Numbered from the stretch's first letter, positions 45,656 through 54,552 are shown. The stretch is DNA of 64,000 nt from Gammaproteobacteria bacterium (GCA_028821405.1 JAPPGK010000028.1:56343-120342), one strand, 5' to 3'. The notes: generated by a model not told the origin, from the sequence alone. Numbers and translations are program-made.

Positions 45656-48391
45656 ATGGCGAGCAGGCGGACCCAGACCGTGTTCGCGTTCGGCGCGCGA
45701 ACCGATGGCCGTGCCAGCATGCGGAACCTCCTAGGCGGGAAGGGCGCGAACCTGGCCGAGATGGCCCGCATCGGGCTGCCGGTACCGCCGGGTTTCACCA
45801 TCTCAACCGACGTCTGTACGTACTACTCGCGGGATGGCACCTATCCGCCGGACCTCGCTGGCGCGGTTAGCGATCACCTGACGGTCCTGGAAGACACATT
45901 GGGAAAATCCTTCGGCGCGGCCGACGCCCCGCTCCTGGTGTCCGTTCGCTCGGGGGCCCGGGAGTCGATGCCGGGGATGATGGACACGATTCTGAATCTC
46001 GGCCTCAACGACGAGACCGTGGCAGGTGTGGCTTCGGCCACGGGTGATCGGCGGTTCGCCTACGACTGCTACCGCCGCTTCATTCAGATGTACGCGGACG
46101 TCGTGCTTGGCGTTCGTCCGGAGTCGGACACCGTGGCCGACCCCTTCGAGGAATTGCTGGACGACCTCAAACGCGAGGCGGGGGTCGAACAGGACACCGA
46201 TCTCGATGCCGAATCGCTGGCTCGATTGACCGACGACTACAAGGATCTCGTACGGACCCGCATCGGCACTGCGTTCCCCCAGGACGTCAAGGACCAGCTT
46301 TGGGGGGCCATCGGGGCCGTGTTCTCCTCTTGGCACAACGAAAGGGCGGTCATCTACCGCCAGCGCTACGGCATCGCGAGTTCCCCCGGTACGGCGGTGA
46401 ACGTGCAGGCCATGGTATTCGGCAACCGGCGCGGCAATAGCGCCACGGGGGTTGCGTTCACCCGCGATCCGGCCACCGGCGAAAGGACGCTCTACGGCGA
46501 ATACCTCATGAACGCCCAGGGCGAGGACGTGGTGGCCGGCATCCGAACCCCCAAGCCTGTGGCGGAACTTGCCAACGACATGCCCGGCCTCTACGAGGAA
46601 CTGGATTCCGTGGGCAGCAAGCTCGAACGGCATTTCCGCGACATGCAGGACTTCGAGTTCACGATCGAAGACGGGCGCCTCTATCTGCTACAGACTCGTG
46701 CTGGCAAACGCACGGGACTGGCCGCCGTGCGCATCGCCGTGGATATGCAGGCCGAGGGTCTGCACGACAGGAAAGCGGCCCTCATGAAGATACCGGCGGA
46801 CTCCATCGATTCGCTGTTGTCGCCGACTTTCGACCCGCAAGCCGTCGCTGGGGGAACCCTGATCGCCCGGGGGCTGCCAGCCGGGCCCGGTGCCGCCAGC
46901 GGCCGTATCGTGTTCACGTCGGAAGAGGCCGACCGACTCGCGAAGCGGGGCGAGCGCATGATCCTGTGCCGAACGCAGACCAACCCGGAGGATCTCAAGG
47001 GCATGCTTGCCTCGGAGGGCTTCCTGACCACCCGTGGCGGCGTTTCCTCCCACGCGGCTCTGGTCGCCCGTCAACTTGGCAAGGCTTGCGTGTGCGGCGC
47101 CTCCGACATCGCCATCGACTACGTCGAACGGACGTTGACCGCCGGTGGCCGGGTGCTTCGGGAGGGCGATGCCATTTCCCTGGACGGGTTCACCGGGACG
47201 GTCTACGCCGGTGAAATCGCGACGTCGCCGTCGGAGGTGCGGCGGGTCCTTGCGGGCGAGATGAAGGGCGAGGACAGCACTTGGTACCGCCTCTACGAGA
47301 CGGTGATGTCCTGGGCCGACGCCTACCGGCGGCTTGCCGTGCGCACCAACGCCGACAGCCCGGCGATGGCGGAAGACGCCGTGCGCTACGGTGCCCAGGG
47401 CATCGGTCTATGCCGGACCGAGCACATGTTCTTCGAGGCGGATCGCATCGACGCGATGCGCCAGATGATCCTCGCCCACGACGAAGCGGAGCGCCGCGCG
47501 GCACTCGCCAAGCTGCTCCCCTACCAGCGCGGCGACTTCGAGGAGGTGTTCATCGCCATGGCGGGACGGCCGGTGACCATACGCCTGCTGGACCCGCCGT
47601 TGCATGAATTCCTGCCCGCCGAACCAGAAGTACGCCGCGCCTTGGCCGCCAAACTCGGCTTGCCCCAGGGCGTGGTCGAGGAGCGCGTGGACAACCTGAC
47701 GGAAGTCAATCCCATGCTCGGCTGCCGGGGCTGCCGATTGGGCATTCTTTACCCGGAGATCACCGAGACCCAGGCACGGGCCATCTTCGAAGCCGCCATC
47801 GCAGCCACGGCGCGGGCAAACACCACGCCGGTTCGCCCGGAGATCATGGTGCCGTTGGTGGGGTTCGCCGAGGAGTTGGCCCATCAGGCGGCGATCATTC
47901 ATCGGGTCGCCGCCGAGGTCATGGAGGAGGCGGCGACCGAGGTCGCCTACCAGGTCGGGACGATGATCGAAGTGCCGCGCGCGGCTTTGACTGCCGACGA
48001 GATCGCCGAAGTCGCGGAGTTCTTCAGCTTCGGCACCAACGACCTTACGCAGATGGCGCTCGGCTTGTCCCGAGACGACATGGGTTCGTTCTTCGACCCA
48101 TACCTGTCGAAGGAGATCTATGCCACCAATCCCTTTGCCCGTATCGACGAGAAGGGCGTCGGGCGCTTGATCCAGGAAGCCGTCCGCCTGGGACGCGAGA
48201 CACGCAAGGACCTAAAGATCGGCATCTGCGGCGAGCACGGCGGCGACCCCGCGTCCATCGCGTTCTGCGAACAGGCCGGGCTCGACTACGTCAGCTGTTC
48301 GCCGCCCAGGGTGCCCGTGGCCCGGCTGGCCGCGGCACAGGCGGCTTTGGCTAGCCGGCCGACCCTATGGTCCGCGCTTGATCGGTCGTAG
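45656..48391 (+). CDS. ppdK: Pyruvate, phosphate dikinase
   Basis: Interconverts pyruvate + ATP + Pi and PEP + AMP + PPi. The 911 residues show the N-terminal nucleotide domain ([42 protein letters not shown]), the phosphohistidine domain with [19 protein letters not shown], and the PEP/pyruvate barrel ending [20 protein letters not shown] and [12 protein letters not shown] with the catalytic cysteine. Phosphohistidine and cysteine are both present. No ppdK regulatory-protein gene is adjacent. It is monocistronic, and a bidirectional hairpin follows. Confidence 0.96.
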   Translation: MASRRTQTVFAFGARTDGRASMRNLLGGKGANLAEMARIGLPVPPGFTISTDVCTYYSRDGTYPPDLAGAVSDHLTVLEDTLGKSFGAADAPLLVSVRSGARESMPGMMDTILNLGLNDETVAGVASATGDRRFAYDCYRRFIQMYADVVLGVRPESDTVADPFEELLDDLKREAGVEQDTDLDAESLARLTDDYKDLVRTRIGTAFPQDVKDQLWGAIGAVFSSWHNERAVIYRQRYGIASSPGTAVNVQAMVFGNRRGNSATGVAFTRDPATGERTLYGEYLMNAQGEDVVAGIRTPKPVAELANDMPGLYEELDSVGSKLERHFRDMQDFEFTIEDGRLYLLQTRAGKRTGLAAVRIAVDMQAEGLHDRKAALMKIPADSIDSLLSPTFDPQAVAGGTLIARGLPAGPGAASGRIVFTSEEADRLAKRGERMILCRTQTNPEDLKGMLASEGFLTTRGGVSSHAALVARQLGKACVCGASDIAIDYVERTLTAGGRVLREGDAISLDGFTGTVYAGEIATSPSEVRRVLAGEMKGEDSTWYRLYETVMSWADAYRRLAVRTNADSPAMAEDAVRYGAQGIGLCRTEHMFFEADRIDAMRQMILAHDEAERRAALAKLLPYQRGDFEEVFIAMAGRPVTIRLLDPPLHEFLPAEPEVRRALAAKLGLPQGVVEERVDNLTEVNPMLGCRGCRLGILYPEITETQARAIFEAAIAATARANTTPVRPEIMVPLVGFAEELAHQAAIIHRVAAEVMEEAATEVAYQVGTMIEVPRAALTADEIAEVAEFFSFGTNDLTQMALGLSRDDMGSFFDPYLSKEIYATNPFARIDEKGVGRLIQEAVRLGRETRKDLKIGICGEHGGDPASIAFCEQAGLDYVSCSPPRVPVARLAAAQAALASRPTLWSALDRS

Positions 48392-48407
48392 GGGCGGGGT
48401 CCCTACG
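48387..48407. terminator. Bidirectional hairpin between ppdK and DUF1244 gene
   Basis: CGTAGGG pairs with CCCTACG (7 bp, loop GCGGGGT) exactly in the convergent gap, overlapping both 3' ends. It lacks T-runs on either side. It likely terminates both transcripts. Confidence 0.5.
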
Positions 48408-48702
48408 GGCGCTGTTTGTCGAACGCGGCCCGTTGTTCGGGGCTTGCCTCGGCCTGGTAGCGGGACTTCCACTCCCCGTAGGGCATGCCGTAGACGCGTT
48501 CCCGGGCCGCCTCGTAGTCCACGGTGAGACCCCGTTCCTCCGCGGCTGCGACGTACCACTTGGACAGGCAGTTGCGGCAGAAGCCGGCGAGATTCATCAG
48601 GTCGATGTTCTGGACAGCCTTGTTCTCGTCGAGGTGTTCGACCAGACGCCGGAAGACGGCGGCCTCGACGGCCTGGGCGGCCTCGTCGGTCGGTGCGGAC
48701 AT
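48403..48702 (-). CDS. DUF1244 domain-containing protein
   Basis: A 99-residue cytoplasmic protein with the DUF1244 signature: AVFRRLVEHLDENKAVQNIDLMN, NLAGFCRNCLSKWY (CxxC) and GMPYGEWKSRYQ. Function unknown; the family is common in proteobacteria. It is a single gene, convergent with ppdK and divergent from terC. Confidence 0.9.
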   Translation of the reverse strand: MSAPTDEAAQAVEAAVFRRLVEHLDENKAVQNIDLMNLAGFCRNCLSKWYVAAAEERGLTVDYEAARERVYGMPYGEWKSRYQAEASPEQRAAFDKQRP

Positions 48703-48816
48703 CGTTGTTCCCGTCGGTTCCTAACGAAAAACGGATGATACCCGCATTTCCTCGGCGGTCACGGCGGTGGGTTCATGCTTCAATTACCCGCCACCCACCA
48801 CCCGGGGGAACGATCC

Positions 48817-49578
48817 ATGGAATTCCTGGCCAATCCCGAGATCTGGCTGGCGTTCGCGACGCTCGCAGCGCTGGAGATCGTGCTCGGCATCGACAACATC
48901 GTCTTCATCAGCGTGCTCACCAGCCGTCTTCCGGAGAAGCAGCGCCCCCGGGCCCGGTTCATCGGCTTGTTGCTCGCCATGGGGATGCGCATCGGCCTGC
49001 TGTTGTCGCTGTCGTGGATGATGGGCCTAACAAGCGATCTCTTCACGGTTTTGGGGGAGGGTATTTCGGGGCGTGATCTCATTCTCCTCGGCGGCGGGGC
49101 GTTCCTCATCGCCAAGGCCACCCGCGAAATCCACAACTCGCTGGAGATCGAGGACAAGTCCTCCCGCCAGGTTCACACGGCGGGATTTGCCGTCGTACTG
49201 GTCCAGATCGCCGTGATCGATGTGGTGTTCTCGCTCGATTCGGTGATCACGGCGGTTGGCTTGGTGGACGATCTGCCGGTGATGATCGCTGCCATCGTCG
49301 TCGCCGTCATCGTGATGATGGTCGCCGCGGGCCCAGTGAGCGAATTCGTGGAGGGCAATCCGACGGTCAAGATGCTCGCGCTCACCTTCCTGGTGCTGAT
49401 CGGCTTCGCCCTGGTCACCGAGGGTGTCGATATCCACGTGCCCAAGGGGTACATCTATTTCGCGATGGCGTTCTCGTTCGGCGTCCAGTTGTTGAACATC
49501 AGCGCGAGCAAACGCAGCAAGGTCAAGCTGCGCAAGGCGCAACTCGGCGATCTGATCCAGGTCGACGCCCCATCCTGA
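48817..49578 (+). CDS. TerC family integral membrane protein
   Basis: About seven TMs in 253 residues. The conserved acidic TM motifs ALEIVLGIDNIVFISVL and VIDVVFSLDSVITAVG are present, as in TerC/Alx proteins linked to metal (manganese) export and tellurium resistance. An RSKVKLRKAQLGD tail is cytoplasmic. ATG 48817 is preceded by GGGGGAA and matches the family start MEFLANPEIWLAF; an upstream in-frame start at 48775 adds 14 unlikely residues. No tellurite genes are adjacent, so a metal-homeostasis role is more likely than resistance. No yybP-ykoY-type leader was recognised. Confidence 0.9.
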   Translation: MEFLANPEIWLAFATLAALEIVLGIDNIVFISVLTSRLPEKQRPRARFIGLLLAMGMRIGLLLSLSWMMGLTSDLFTVLGEGISGRDLILLGGGAFLIAKATREIHNSLEIEDKSSRQVHTAGFAVVLVQIAVIDVVFSLDSVITAVGLVDDLPVMIAAIVVAVIVMMVAAGPVSEFVEGNPTVKMLALTFLVLIGFALVTEGVDIHVPKGYIYFAMAFSFGVQLLNISASKRSKVKLRKAQLGDLIQVDAPS

Positions 49579-49695
49579 ACGCCGAGTGGAGACAATCCCC
49601 AAAGGGAGCGACGTGGCGAAGGAAACGTCGGGGCGACCCTATCGCACCCGGCAATTGGCCCGGGACGGGACAAGCCCGTCCCCTTCGTCGAGGTC
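49579..49695. other. Convergent gap terC / yaaA
   Basis: The 117 bases hold a perfect 8-bp hairpin (49662-49682) and a GTCGGGGCGACCCTATCG segment at about 49628 resembling one at about 50548. No gene seen. Confidence 0.4.
49662..49682. terminator. Hairpin between terC and yaaA
   Basis: GGGACGGG, loop ACAAG, CCCGTCCC: 8-bp stem with a five-base loop, same geometry as 24483 and 42273 but a different loop sequence. It sits in a convergent gap and probably ends both transcripts. Confidence 0.5.
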
Positions 49696-50466
49696 TCAGC
49701 GGCGTTCCGGGCGCACGTAGACCAATTCGTCCGTGCCTGATCGCTCCTCGCTGTACCGGTAGCCCTCGTAGTCGAATGCCTTCAAGGCCTTGATGGTTTC
49801 GACCTTGTTCTTCGCGATGTAGGCGGCCATCAGCCCGCGGGCCTTCTTGGCGAAGAAGCTGATGAACTTGACATTGCCGTTCTTCGTGTCGAGAAAGCGC
49901 GTATCCAGGATCCGGGCATCGAGGCGGTCGGGGTCGACGGCTCGCCAATACTCGTTGGACGCGAGGTTGACCAGGGTCCTGTTGCGATGGCCGGCCATTT
50001 CAGCGTTCAGCGCGTCGGTAATGCTCTCGCCCCAGAAGGAATAGAGATCCGGGCCCCGTTTGTTGGCGAACGACGTTCCCATCTCGAGTCGGTACGGATG
50101 GATTTTGTCCAGTGGCTTGAGCAAGCCGTAGAGCCCCGACAGGATGCGTACCCGCCGCTGCAGCGACGTCAACTCCCGTTCGGTGAAGTCCCACGCCCCG
50201 AGGCCCATGTAGACATCGCCCGTGAAGGCCAGCGCCGCTTGCTTGCCGCCGTTGGTATCCTTGCGCCACTCGTTGTATCGGTCGCAGTTCAGTTCGCCGA
50301 GTTTCTGGCTGATCCCCATCAGGTCCGAGACGTCCCCCGGCGCCAGTTTGACGAGATCCTCGATGAGCATCGCCGCGTCGTCGACGAACGCTGGCGTCGA
50401 GGACTTGCGCGTCGTCGGGCGGGTCTCGAAGTCCAGGGATTTGGCGGGCGAGATGACGGCTAACAT
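49696..50466 (-). CDS. yaaA: Peroxide stress protein YaaA
   Basis: DUF328/UPF0246 protein that lowers free iron under hydrogen peroxide stress in E. coli; it has a DNA-binding-like fold. The 256 residues begin MLAVISPAKSLDFE and contain NEWRKDTNGGKQAALAFTGDVYMGL, LSGLYGLLKPLDKIHPYRLEMGT and NLASNEYWRAVD, all typical. It ends FDYEGYRYSEERSGTDELVYVRPERR. Monocistronic. An AGGAG-like stretch lies just upstream of ATG 50466. Confidence 0.94.
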   Translation of the reverse strand: MLAVISPAKSLDFETRPTTRKSSTPAFVDDAAMLIEDLVKLAPGDVSDLMGISQKLGELNCDRYNEWRKDTNGGKQAALAFTGDVYMGLGAWDFTERELTSLQRRVRILSGLYGLLKPLDKIHPYRLEMGTSFANKRGPDLYSFWGESITDALNAEMAGHRNRTLVNLASNEYWRAVDPDRLDARILDTRFLDTKNGNVKFISFFAKKARGLMAAYIAKNKVETIKALKAFDYEGYRYSEERSGTDELVYVRPERR

Positions 50467-50712
50467 GATTTCATGCCTCCTGACTCATGTCCTCGATTCT
50501 ACACGCTGATGGCGGGCGTTGGCCCGCCGTGGCGGGCCCGTAGGGCGTTGTCGGGCGACCCCATCGCGCCCGCCGGGCGGCACGTCCGCCGTTCGAGGAG
50601 ACGGAATTCATCGGGGGTGACCCATGCAATCCCCGTCGAGGGCGACGGAATTCGTCGGAACCGTGTAATGCTCCTCGGCTCGCGCGTGAAGGCGTCGCGC
50701 TAAACTAAACGC
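50467..50712. other. Divergent region yaaA / PP2C gene with repeated GACGGAATTC motifs
   Basis: Two copies of ACGGAATTC(A/G)TCGG start at 50601 and 50645, 44 bases apart; the second forms a CGACG-GAATT-CGTCG palindrome. A TAAACT at 50701-50706 would place a transcription start close to ATG 50713, compatible with a leaderless or near-leaderless mRNA. No gene seen. Confidence 0.4.
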
Positions 50713-51426
50713 ATGCATGGCGTAGGCAGGACGGACATCGGACGGGTTCGCGACGAGAACCAGGATGTCTTCGCCGTGCGCGAAGATCTCGGTCTCGCGG
50801 TGGTCGCCGACGGCGTGGCGCGTCCCCGGGCGGGCCGGGTCGCCGCCGAAGTCGCCGTGAACACGACCCTCGAATACTTCAACGGTGTCCGGGAGCAGGA
50901 GGCGTTGACCGAGGATCACCTGCGCCGTGCCCTGGAGATCGCCAACGATCGGGTGTTCGGACTGTCAAGCGCCATCTCGACCTACCGGGGAATGGCGACC
51001 ACGGTGGTCGTCACGGTCGTGGACGGCACCAGGGGTTTCGTCGGCCATGTCGGCGACTCTCGTGCGTATCGGCTTCGCGACGACGAACTGACCGGCATCA
51101 CCAAGGACCACAGCGCCGTTCAGCCCTTGGTGGACGCCGGCGTCTTGACGCCCGCGCAAGCCCGGGTGGCGCCGGATCGTCATGTGGTCACGCGCGCAAT
51201 CGGTGCGGAGCCGATGCTGCGCCCCGAGGTCCGGCCGTTGGAGGTCCTGCCGGGTGATCTCCTTCTGTTGTGCACCGACGGCTTGACGGAGCACGTGGAA
51301 GACGGCGAAATCAGAGGGTGCCTCGCCGGGGAGGGCGACTTGGACGAGACGGCGGATCGGCTCGTCGAAGCGGCGATTGACGCAGGCGGTTCGGACAACG
51401 TCACCGTCGTATTGGTCCGCTGCTGA
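50713..51426 (+). CDS. PP2C-family serine/threonine phosphatase
   Basis: A 237-residue Mn2+/Mg2+-dependent phosphatase: TDIGRVRDENQDVF, GMATTVVVTVV, FVGHVGDSRAYRLRDDEL, LLLCTDGLTEHVED and GGSDNVTVVLVR keep the core acidic ligands. The usual DGMGGH(x)AG loop is VADGVARPRAGRVAAE here, so the flexible glycines are replaced while Asp-Gly is kept. There is no cognate kinase next door, although PP2C/kinase pairs often function in type VI secretion or stress responses. bolA starts 13 bases after its stop. No Shine-Dalgarno sequence is visible. Confidence 0.88.
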   Translation: MHGVGRTDIGRVRDENQDVFAVREDLGLAVVADGVARPRAGRVAAEVAVNTTLEYFNGVREQEALTEDHLRRALEIANDRVFGLSSAISTYRGMATTVVVTVVDGTRGFVGHVGDSRAYRLRDDELTGITKDHSAVQPLVDAGVLTPAQARVAPDRHVVTRAIGAEPMLRPEVRPLEVLPGDLLLLCTDGLTEHVEDGEIRGCLAGEGDLDETADRLVEAAIDAGGSDNVTVVLVRC

Positions 51427-51439
51427 GATGGGGGCATCG

Positions 51440-51778
51440 ATGGTCAGGGATCGCATCGAGGAGAAACTCGCCGTGGCGTTCGACCCGGCGCACTTGGAGG
51501 TCGTCAACGAGAGCGGCAACCACAACGTGCCGGACGGGTCCGAGACGCATTTCAAGGTGGTGATCGTCTCCGGGGACTTCGAAGGGCAGCGCCTAATCAA
51601 CCGTCACCGGCGCGTCAACGAGGTGTTGGCCGATGAGCTTGCGGGCGGCGTCCACGCACTGGCGGTCCACACCTACACCGCGGCGGATTGGCAGAAACGC
51701 TTCGGCAATGCCCCGATGTCCCCGCCGTGCCGAGGCGGGGACGGCGCGCAGCGAGCGCAACGCGCCCCGATCGGGTAA
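51440..51778 (+). CDS. bolA: BolA family transcriptional regulator / Fe-S trafficking protein
   Basis: BolA pairs with monothiol glutaredoxins in Fe-S handling and affects cell shape and biofilm genes. The 112 residues have MVRDRIEEKLAVAFDPAHLEVVNESGNHNVP, THFKVVIVSGDFEGQRLINRHRRVNEVL and the helix-turn-helix-like HALAVHTYTAADWQKRFG, then SPPCRGG as in gammaproteobacterial BolA. A GDGAQRAQRAPIG tail extends past the usual end. ATG 51440 is preceded by TGGGGG; an ATG at 51428 lacks a binding site. Confidence 0.93.
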   Translation: MVRDRIEEKLAVAFDPAHLEVVNESGNHNVPDGSETHFKVVIVSGDFEGQRLINRHRRVNEVLADELAGGVHALAVHTYTAADWQKRFGNAPMSPPCRGGDGAQRAQRAPIG

Positions 51779-51809
51779 CGGGTCGCGGCGTTTGGGACGG
51801 TGCGCAGAC

Positions 51810-52649
51810 GTGGGTGGTGTCGACGAGGGACTTTCCGTAGCTGCCTTCTACGGTTTCCATGCCATCGACGATGTCGGCGCATTGCGCGACACGGTGGAGG
51901 AGACCTGCGCTGGGCGGTCGGTACGGGGGACCGTCTTGGTCGCGCCGGAGGGCGTCAACGCCACCTTGGCGGGCCGGCGTGCCGATCTCGAGTACGTGAT
52001 CGAACGACACTTTCGCGGGTTCGACGTGAAATGGTCGTCGGCCGCGCCGGGCAACCCCGTGTTCCAACGTCTCAAGGTTCGTAGACGCCGCGAGATCGTC
52101 ACTTTCGACCGCCCGCTCAACCCCTCGACGCCCGTTGGCAAACACGTGTGTGCCGCCACCTGGAACGCGATGATCACTGATCCCGAGGTCATCGTGCTAG
52201 ATGTCCGGAACGACTACGAGTCCGACATCGGCACTTTCAAACGGGCCACGCGAGCTGCCACGGGCAACTTTCGCGACTTTCCGGATTTCGTGAACCGAGA
52301 GCTTGCCGGTGCCCGCCGACGGCCGGTGGCCATGTTCTGCACGGGCGGCATCCGCTGCGAAAAGGCATCGGCCTACTTGCTCGCCCGGGGCTTCGAGGAC
52401 GTTTCCCAACTCGACGGCGGGATATTGAAGTACCTCGCCGAGACTGAACCCGCCGACAGCGCGTTCGAAGGTGAGTGCTTCGTGTTCGACGAGAGGGTCT
52501 CGGTCACGGGCGACCTTGACCAGGGCAGCTTCGAGCTATGCGGGAACTGCGGCCGACCAGTGCCTTCGGGTGGCGAGGCGTCGGGACCGTTTGCGCTCGG
52601 CCTTGGCTGCCCGGCTTGCCAGGCGTCTGGCCGTCCTCCCAAGGAATAG
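51810..52649 (+). CDS. trhO: tRNA uridine(34) hydroxylase TrhO (YceA-like)
   Basis: O2-dependent hydroxylation of tRNA U34. The 279 residues contain the N-terminal domain (VAPEGVNATLAGRRADL) and a rhodanese domain with VLDVRNDYESDIGTFKRA and the catalytic cysteine in MFCTGGIRCEKASAYLL. The C-terminal CGNCGRPVP and LGCPACQASG form a zinc-like pair. GTG 51810 gives a family-like start (GLSVAAFYGFHAIDD). It follows bolA closely. A repeat (52657) lies after the stop. Confidence 0.93.
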   Translation: MGGVDEGLSVAAFYGFHAIDDVGALRDTVEETCAGRSVRGTVLVAPEGVNATLAGRRADLEYVIERHFRGFDVKWSSAAPGNPVFQRLKVRRRREIVTFDRPLNPSTPVGKHVCAATWNAMITDPEVIVLDVRNDYESDIGTFKRATRAATGNFRDFPDFVNRELAGARRRPVAMFCTGGIRCEKASAYLLARGFEDVSQLDGGILKYLAETEPADSAFEGECFVFDERVSVTGDLDQGSFELCGNCGRPVPSGGEASGPFALGLGCPACQASGRPPKE

Positions 52650-52656
52650 CTCGTCG

Positions 52657-52686
52657 GGGCGACTCTCGCGGTCGGTAACGATTCGC
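52657..52686. repeat. Dispersed 3'-end repeat, copy after trhO
   Basis: GGGCGACT, CTCGC, then GGTCGGTAA and ATTCGC: matches 30907-30936 with three differences. It starts seven bases after the trhO stop. Confidence 0.55.
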
Positions 52687-52722
52687 GACGCGGGCGTTTC
52701 GCCAGCCAGCGGTTTCGCCTGC

Positions 52723-53859
52723 CTATGCCGTGGCGGGCGCCGGGGCGCGTATCGCCTCGATTCGCGCCTGCATCGACGGATGCGACCAAGATCTGGTGGT
52801 CATCGGCTGGTTGTTCAACTCGGCGAGTTTGGTCAGAGCGCGCACCAACAACTCCCCATCACCGAGAATTTCAACAGCGACCCGATCAGCCTCGAGTTCC
52901 ATTCTGCGCATGAAGTAGCCGGGCAGGCATACCAAGAACAGCGTGGCGGAAGCCAACACCACGGCCACGCCGGCGAGGAAGTAGAGGACCTCTCCCGTGT
53001 CGAAGAGGGGGTTCGAAAACGACGTGACGCAGATGAGGTTCAACGTGCCGCCCAGCACGATCAACGGCAGCACGAGTTTGGGTACGTGACCTTTTTCGAT
53101 GTGCGCGACTTCGTGTGCAAGTACGGCGCGGATTTCGGCCGGCGACATCCTCTCCAGTAGTGTTGCGCCGAGTACGACTAGGTGAACGCCAAGGCCGCCG
53201 GTGGCAAACGCATTGACAAGGCGTCCTTCATGGACGCGAACACGGAATGGCGAGAGTTGCCGGTCACGGCTGAGGTCGTCTAGCCATCCACTGATATCGC
53301 CGAGATCGTAGGACGACAGGCTCGGAGCTCGAAGGTACTGGATCCATGGAACTAAGAACGTGTTGTAGAGCGGTAGAGCCGCAACGCACAACGGGAACAT
53401 TGTCCAAGGAGGAAGGCCAAGTCGTGCCGCCGAATACGCGACTAGCAGCATGGCGACGGCGGCGATCACGAAACCGACGAATACGCAAACTTCCACGAGC
53501 AATCGACGGTGAGTGGGAGCATCGTTTTCTGGTGGCAGCCGGCAAGCCCACTGACGGACCTGGGTTGTAATCCCAATGAAAACGAGGCGGAACAGCACGT
53601 AGAGTCCGACACCGTAGTATGCGCCAAAGACGGCGATGAGCAGCCAGCCCTCCTCGGCGGGAACCCAAAGACCTGCGAGCAGATTCGGCAGCGCCGCCAC
53701 AATGCCTAGTACAGTCGCGGCACTCAGAGCGAATGAGCCTGCCCAGGCAATGCCGTTGGTTCGTGGGCCGGGTTCCTCGCCGTCGCATTTCGAGCGTATC
53801 CACAAGAGTGCTGCGAGCGCACACGAGGCTAGCGCGACCGCGACGGCGAGGAGTTTCAC
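52723..53859 (-). CDS. M48 family membrane metalloprotease
   Basis: A 378-residue protein with several TMs in its N-terminal half and a zinc protease domain containing HEVAHIEKGH (about 245-254) and the downstream glutamate in ELEADRVAVEIL. It resembles HtpX/Ste24-like M48 enzymes that remove damaged or specific membrane proteins. The N-terminal topology differs from HtpX, so the symbol is left out. It lies downstream of the small glycine-zipper gene on the same strand, 27 bases apart, and the pair may be one operon. Base composition is somewhat more AT-rich than its neighbours. Confidence 0.85.
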   Translation of the reverse strand: MKLLAVAVALASCALAALLWIRSKCDGEEPGPRTNGIAWAGSFALSAATVLGIVAALPNLLAGLWVPAEEGWLLIAVFGAYYGVGLYVLFRLVFIGITTQVRQWACRLPPENDAPTHRRLLVEVCVFVGFVIAAVAMLLVAYSAARLGLPPWTMFPLCVAALPLYNTFLVPWIQYLRAPSLSSYDLGDISGWLDDLSRDRQLSPFRVRVHEGRLVNAFATGGLGVHLVVLGATLLERMSPAEIRAVLAHEVAHIEKGHVPKLVLPLIVLGGTLNLICVTSFSNPLFDTGEVLYFLAGVAVVLASATLFLVCLPGYFMRRMELEADRVAVEILGDGELLVRALTKLAELNNQPMTTRSWSHPSMQARIEAIRAPAPATA

Positions 53860-53886
53860 GGTGACCCGTCCGTGGCCGGTTGATGG

Positions 53887-54201
53887 CTATACCGCGCCGA
53901 TGGCAGCACCCGCAATCGCGCCGGCCACGCCGCCAACGACAGCGCCGATCTTGCCGCCGACCTTGGCGCCGGCCCATGCTGCGGCAGCACCACCCCCGGT
54001 TGCGCCCGCGGCTTGGAACCCGGCTTGAATGGCCCCCTCGGTCGTCTCGGAAACGCCGAGTTGGTCGGCAGCCAACTTGGCTACGAAGTAACCCGCCTCG
54101 ATCCGGGCCTCAAACGGCGACGGTTCGTGGGCAGCCCAGCCAGACACCCCGGCCAGTCCAGCCACCAGTCCGCAAGCAAGCACATGCTTCTTGATCTTCA
54201 T
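53887..54201 (-). CDS. Small secreted glycine-zipper protein
   Basis: The 104 residues begin with a signal peptide (VLACGLVAGLAGVSGWA, cleavage near AAH). A short acidic region follows (EARIEAGYFVAKLAADQLGVSE), then a C-terminal glycine zipper (GAKVGGKIGAVVGGVAGAIA). Glycine zippers insert into membranes or pack tightly; similar runs occur in outer-membrane lipoproteins (without a lipobox here) and in class II bacteriocins. An AGGAG lies about eight bases upstream of ATG. I do not recognise a family. The adjacent M48 protease could process or clear it; that is inference. Confidence 0.75.
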   Translation of the reverse strand: MKIKKHVLACGLVAGLAGVSGWAAHEPSPFEARIEAGYFVAKLAADQLGVSETTEGAIQAGFQAAGATGGGAAAAWAGAKVGGKIGAVVGGVAGAIAGAAIGAV

Positions 54202-54552
54202 TTCACTAACTCCTAAATGTTGAATTGAAGGACGCCCACAGCTTACGGCGATGCAGGCGCAGACGTTGCGCGAGACTGCCCCGGGTTGGTGTAGGAAATC
54301 GCTGAAATATTCGACTGATCAACGCGGTTTCAATACTGCGACCCAACGATGATGTCGTGGTGACGCCGCGGCCGATGCGAGCGGGGCGAAATCACGATGA
54401 TTCACGGAGATGATAGGGAGTCCCGCTTAACCGATGCAAGTAGGTTGAGTAGGTTGTGTTGAGTAGGTTGTCGCGCTCCCGCGTGCAGCGTCTAAAGCCA
54501 TGGCGCGTCGGGTTTGCAGCCGACGACATGTCGGCGACGGAACCCCGCCGAA
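54202..54552. other. Non-coding region between the glycine-zipper gene and tesA
   Basis: The 351 bases are AT-richer than flanking DNA and probably contain the promoter for the minus-strand glycine-zipper/M48 pair. Three copies of GTAGGTTG lie at 54440, 54449 and 54463. A minus-strand frame of about 81 codons (54392-54637) crosses the region but has no recognisable features. I see no RNA gene. Confidence 0.45.
54440..54470. repeat. Three GTAGGTTG repeats
   Basis: Direct copies at 54440-54447, 54449-54456 and 54463-54470, the last separated by TGTTGA. The array could be a protein-binding site or simple slippage; nothing in the window identifies a regulator. Confidence 0.7.

Noticed and set aside
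48817..48900. yybP-ykoY-type manganese riboswitch upstream of terC
   Set aside because: The leader is about 110 bases and I could not find the conserved loop pattern.
48817..49578. Tellurium-resistance determinant
   Set aside because: TerC-like protein alone, without terABDEZ, does not support tellurite resistance; metal homeostasis is more likely.
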